Assembly: GCA_028284775.1 (NCBI GenBank)
Contig: JANQRB010000167.1
Location: 1-64,000, forward strand
Length of the DNA: 64,000 nucleotides
Reading direction: 5' to 3'
Origin: Candidatus Kapaibacterium sp.
GTDB taxonomy: Bacteria; Bacteroidota; Ignavibacteria; Kapaibacteriales; UBA7675
The translations under genes and the position numbers were made by a program. Numbering within the stretch: the first letter of the stretch is position 1; each line of letters starts with the position of its first letter. A model generated the notes under the pieces. That model saw only the letters and a list, made by a program, of their open reading frames with translations. It ran no database searches and was not told the origin of the DNA. Shown one piece after another: positions 61,108 through 64,000 of the stretch.

Positions 61108-64000
61108 ATGCGCAGCCTCAGCTTGTTTTGCCTTCTGCTGACCGCCATCGGCGCCGCCTTTGCCCCCCTGATGACGGCGCAACTTTCCGGCGACCCCTCG
61201 CAACTAACAGCCACGTCACATCTTCGTCAGGCAAGCGGATTTTTAGCTAATAACGGACGGATTATCGATTCCGATGGACGAAGCCGTTCCGACATTGCTT
61301 TTTCGGCTGCCCTGGGCGGGATGGATCTCTTTTTCAGCGCAGCGGGCTTCTCCTATGTAATGAGCGCGCGCCAGGGAGAATTCTGGGAAGCTGACTTCAC
61401 AAGCGACGGTCAGAATCTCGCGGCGCCGGCGGCCGAATACAAGGTGCACCGAACGGACTTGCTGATGATCGGTGCCGATGATAATGTCCGGATTGAGGCG
61501 GAAGGACAACAGCTGGGGCGATATAATTTTTACGGTGGAAAGGCCGCAAGGGGCATTATCGGACTCCCGGCATTTGAGCGTCTGCGCTATCGCGAGATCT
61601 ATCCGGGAATCGATCTGCTGGTTTTCATACTGGCGGACGGGCTCAAGTATGAGTTTCATGTACAGCCGGGCGCCGACCCGTCCCGAATTCGTTTTCAGCT
61701 CCGGGGTGCCAGTGGTCTGGATCTGAGTCCCGCCGGCGGCTTACGCATTGCAACCAGCCTGGGCAATATCGAAGAACAAGCGCCTTATGCCTTTCAGCCC
61801 GCGCTTTCGGCCGCTGCGCAATCTGATGATACGGTTGCTTGCCGCGTAATTATCCGTAAGGGCGAGGTCAGCTTTGATCTGGGCGAATACAATGCTCAGC
61901 GCAAGTTGGTGATCGACCCCTATGTCCAGTGGCGCATGTTCGTGGGCGGCAGCAGGGAAGAGGTCGGACGCGGCATCGACAGCGACATCGATAACAGCCT
62001 CTACGCAACCGGCTATACGGAAAGTCTTGATTTTCCCGCCAACGTCGGAACCACGACGCTCCAGGGAAACGTCGACGGTTATGTTGCGAAGTACCGCAGC
62101 GACGGCAGCTTCCAGTGGGCGACCTATCTCGGCGGTGCCGACGCGGACCGACCTGTGGCAATTGACGTGCATCCGGGCGGCATTTCACTGACCGGCTCGA
62201 CACGCAGCGCGGACTTCCCGGTCAACGTCGATCCACTTGTCAAATCATCGCTGGAAGATGTTTTTGTCGCTTCCCTGCGCAAAGACGGCACGCTCGACTG
62301 GGCGGGCTTCCTCGGCGGCGGGGGCGTTGACTTCGGCATCGGCGTCGCCACCGATAGCGATGCGGCGCTGCTTATCGTGGGCACAACGAACAGTAGCGAC
62401 TTTCCGGCAACGGTGGAACAGACTGCGATCGGCGGCAATTACGATGGCTTTGCTGCTAAGTATAATGCTGACGGGAGTAGACAATGGGTCAGTTATGTCG
62501 GCGGCAGCGGCGTCGATCAGGGCTATGGCATCGCAATGCTGGACCGGGACATCGTCATTGTCGGCCAGACCAACAGTAATGATTTTTATGCGACGGTCGG
62601 CGCGACGACGCTCGCCGGCGATTATGACGGCTATGCCATTCGTCTGAACAGCGATGGCAGCCGTCGCTGGGGAACGCTGCTGGGAGGCGGGGCGCTTGAC
62701 GGCGCGCAAGACGTGGCGATTGCCGCCAACGACGATATTCTGATTGCAGGATTCACTGCCAGCGCCGATTTCGGCGCCACCATCGGCAAGATATGTCTGA
62801 GCTCCGAAGACGTCTTTATCAGCAGACTGCGCAGCAGCGGCACCCAGATCTGGCGCACCTTGTACGGGGGCAGCTCCGGTGAACCGAACGGTGCGACGAT
62901 CGGCCTGAAGTATGGTCCGAGCATCCGTATCGATGATGACGGCGATATTGTTATTGGCGGTACTTCATCGAGCCCCGATTTGCCGGCCCTGGTAGGGCAA
63001 TGGGCGATTGGCGGTGCTGAAGATCTCTTTGTCGCCAAGTTCTGTTCCGAGGGCGGAATTCTCTGGAGCAGTTACTGCGGCGGCAGCGCCAAAGAGCGTG
63101 GCTTCGGCCTGGCTCTGGACAGTCAAGGTGCTATTTTTCTTGGCGGCTGGACCGAAAGCAGCGACTTTCCCGCGACGCAGGGACGCAGCAATCTCTCGGG
63201 CGCTGCCGACGCTGTGCTGGCCAGGTTCGATGCCGGCGACACCTGTGCAGCGGCTCTGACGGTGCTGCCAGCCGGTCCGGTAGAGTTTTGCGAGGGCCGG
63301 AATGCCCGGCTGGAAGCCATTTTTCAGGATTGTTATCCCGTCGACAACCTGGAATGGTTCGACCCGGAAGGACGGCGCATCGCTCAGTCCGCGTCGCTTC
63401 TGGTTTCCGAGTCGGGAATCTACACGGTACGTGCGCCCGGCCCTTGCGGCTGTGAATTGCGGGGCAGCGTGGAGGTCCGCGTTTTCCGAGCGCCCGTAAT
63501 CAATCTGGTGCGAGATACAGTGTACTGCCGCGGCCAGCGAGCCGTCCAACTTGCCGCCCGCGTTGAGTCGGATGCCGATGCTCTCGAATTCGAGTGGACG
63601 CCGGCGGAAGGGCTGAGCAATCCGTCCAGTGCAACGCCCTTTGCGCTGCCCGATCAGGATACGCGCTACGAGCTGGTGGTTCGGGATAACAGGGGTTGCT
63701 CTGCGAGCGCTTTTGTTGATGTCAGGGTAGACGTTGCGCCGGATCTGCGCACCATCAGTCCGCTGCGGGCGTGCCGCGGCGAGCGGGCGCAATTGGAGGC
63801 CCGCTCAACGACAGAGGGTGTGAGCTACCAATGGGAACCGATTACCGGCCTCAGCGACCCTACGTCCGCGACGCCGGAATTTATCGTGTCTACCAACCGC
63901 AAATATTATGTAAGGGCCGTTTCGCCGGGTGGCTGCAGCACACTCGACTCCGTGACGGTCCGGGTTCGGGATGCCGAATTGCAGGTATCCGACGGTGAAC
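61108..64000 (+). CDS. SBBP-repeat surface protein (3' partial)
   Basis: The frame is open from ATG 61108 to the end of the window (964 codons), so the C-terminus is cut off. A signal peptide ends about residue 28 (LMTAQLSG). Residues ~45-270 resemble the DUF7948 domain that usually precedes SBBP repeats (YPGIDLLVFI, then GNIEEQAPYAFQ). From ~275 to ~710 there are seven or so SBBP-type beta-propeller repeats with [YL]-[LV]-GG-[SG]-x-x-[DE] and [GA]-x-T-x-S-x-DFP-[AV] motifs (e.g. VIVGQTNSND, IAGFTASADF). The remaining part (~715-964) is Ig-like/gliding-motility-associated domains. Such proteins are usually T9SS cargo, but the sorting signal lies outside the window. Confidence 0.9.
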   Translation, partial: MRSLSLFCLLLTAIGAAFAPLMTAQLSGDPSQLTATSHLRQASGFLANNGRIIDSDGRSRSDIAFSAALGGMDLFFSAAGFSYVMSARQGEFWEADFTSDGQNLAAPAAEYKVHRTDLLMIGADDNVRIEAEGQQLGRYNFYGGKAARGIIGLPAFERLRYREIYPGIDLLVFILADGLKYEFHVQPGADPSRIRFQLRGASGLDLSPAGGLRIATSLGNIEEQAPYAFQPALSAAAQSDDTVACRVIIRKGEVSFDLGEYNAQRKLVIDPYVQWRMFVGGSREEVGRGIDSDIDNSLYATGYTESLDFPANVGTTTLQGNVDGYVAKYRSDGSFQWATYLGGADADRPVAIDVHPGGISLTGSTRSADFPVNVDPLVKSSLEDVFVASLRKDGTLDWAGFLGGGGVDFGIGVATDSDAALLIVGTTNSSDFPATVEQTAIGGNYDGFAAKYNADGSRQWVSYVGGSGVDQGYGIAMLDRDIVIVGQTNSNDFYATVGATTLAGDYDGYAIRLNSDGSRRWGTLLGGGALDGAQDVAIAANDDILIAGFTASADFGATIGKICLSSEDVFISRLRSSGTQIWRTLYGGSSGEPNGATIGLKYGPSIRIDDDGDIVIGGTSSSPDLPALVGQWAIGGAEDLFVAKFCSEGGILWSSYCGGSAKERGFGLALDSQGAIFLGGWTESSDFPATQGRSNLSGAADAVLARFDAGDTCAAALTVLPAGPVEFCEGRNARLEAIFQDCYPVDNLEWFDPEGRRIAQSASLLVSESGIYTVRAPGPCGCELRGSVEVRVFRAPVINLVRDTVYCRGQRAVQLAARVESDADALEFEWTPAEGLSNPSSATPFALPDQDTRYELVVRDNRGCSASAFVDVRVDVAPDLRTISPLRACRGERAQLEARSTTEGVSYQWEPITGLSDPTSATPEFIVSTNRKYYVRAVSPGGCSTLDSVTVRVRDAELQVSDGE

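Overview
This 64 kb window looks like chromosome from a member of the FCB group (Bacteroidota/Chlorobiota/Ignavibacteria-like, possibly Kapabacteria-like; the phylum is inferred, not proven). The signs are several large secreted proteins ending in type IX secretion (T9SS) C-terminal sorting domains, choice-of-anchor D, PD40 and SBBP beta-sandwich/propeller proteins, lipoproteins with acidic residues after the lipobox cysteine, the gene order ileS - traR/dksA-like - lspA - rluD, and an IleRS of the eukaryote-like type with a GIHH signature. No phage, plasmid, CRISPR array or intact insertion sequence is visible. One palindromic MITE-like element is present.

Layout. 1-6.2 kb: accessory secreted proteins (Ycf48-like/choice-of-anchor T9SS cargo, an 11-residue-repeat pentapeptide-like membrane protein, a PD40 T9SS cargo) and an orphan hypothetical. 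6.4-14.2 kb (minus strand): housekeeping run hpnE, 4HBT thioesterase, ileS, TraR/DksA-like, lspA, rluD. 14.4-18 kb (plus): tRNA-Leu(UAG), tig, clpP, clpX, a protein-quality-control block. 18.3-27.7 kb: cell-surface region with a small beta-barrel, a MITE-like palindrome, a lipoprotein built of ten Cys-patterned repeats, two small lipoproteins and a T9SS cargo with 14 propeller-type repeats. 28-39.5 kb: kynurenine / 3-hydroxyanthranilate degradation genes (kmo, kynU, a class V PLP enzyme, ACM semialdehyde decarboxylase, 3-hydroxyanthranilate dioxygenase on minus; a degenerate SDR and an aminomuconate-semialdehyde-type dehydrogenase on plus), interrupted by another propeller-type T9SS cargo gene. 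39.4-43.2 kb: SGNH hydrolase - SxtJ-like - 49-aa DUF5989-like - NodU/CmcH carbamoyltransferase operon, followed by a small excisionase-like HTH gene and a MORN/TonB-C lipoprotein. 45.3-53 kb: four overlapping plus-strand genes coding for a VWA/WD40 T9SS cargo, an OmpA-family protein, an ECF sigma factor and a protein with an anti-sigma-like N-terminus, one membrane helix and a beta-barrel C-terminus. 53.4-61 kb: M16 protease, divergent TylF-like methyltransferase and 2OG-Fe(II) oxygenase, a membrane protein/winged-helix pair, DUF1361 protein and a barrel protein. 61.1-64 kb: an SBBP-repeat surface protein that runs off the window.

How the genes work together. The Trp-degradation genes give most of a route from kynurenine through 3-hydroxykynurenine, 3-hydroxyanthranilate and 2-amino-3-carboxymuconate semialdehyde to 2-aminomuconate. 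Tryptophan dioxygenase, formamidase and the aminomuconate deaminase are not in the window. The most novel-looking assemblies are the 45.3-53 kb overlapping operon, which appears to tie a secreted VWA/WD40 protein and a peptidoglycan-binding OmpA protein to its own sigma/anti-sigma pair, and the ten-repeat cysteine-patterned lipoprotein.
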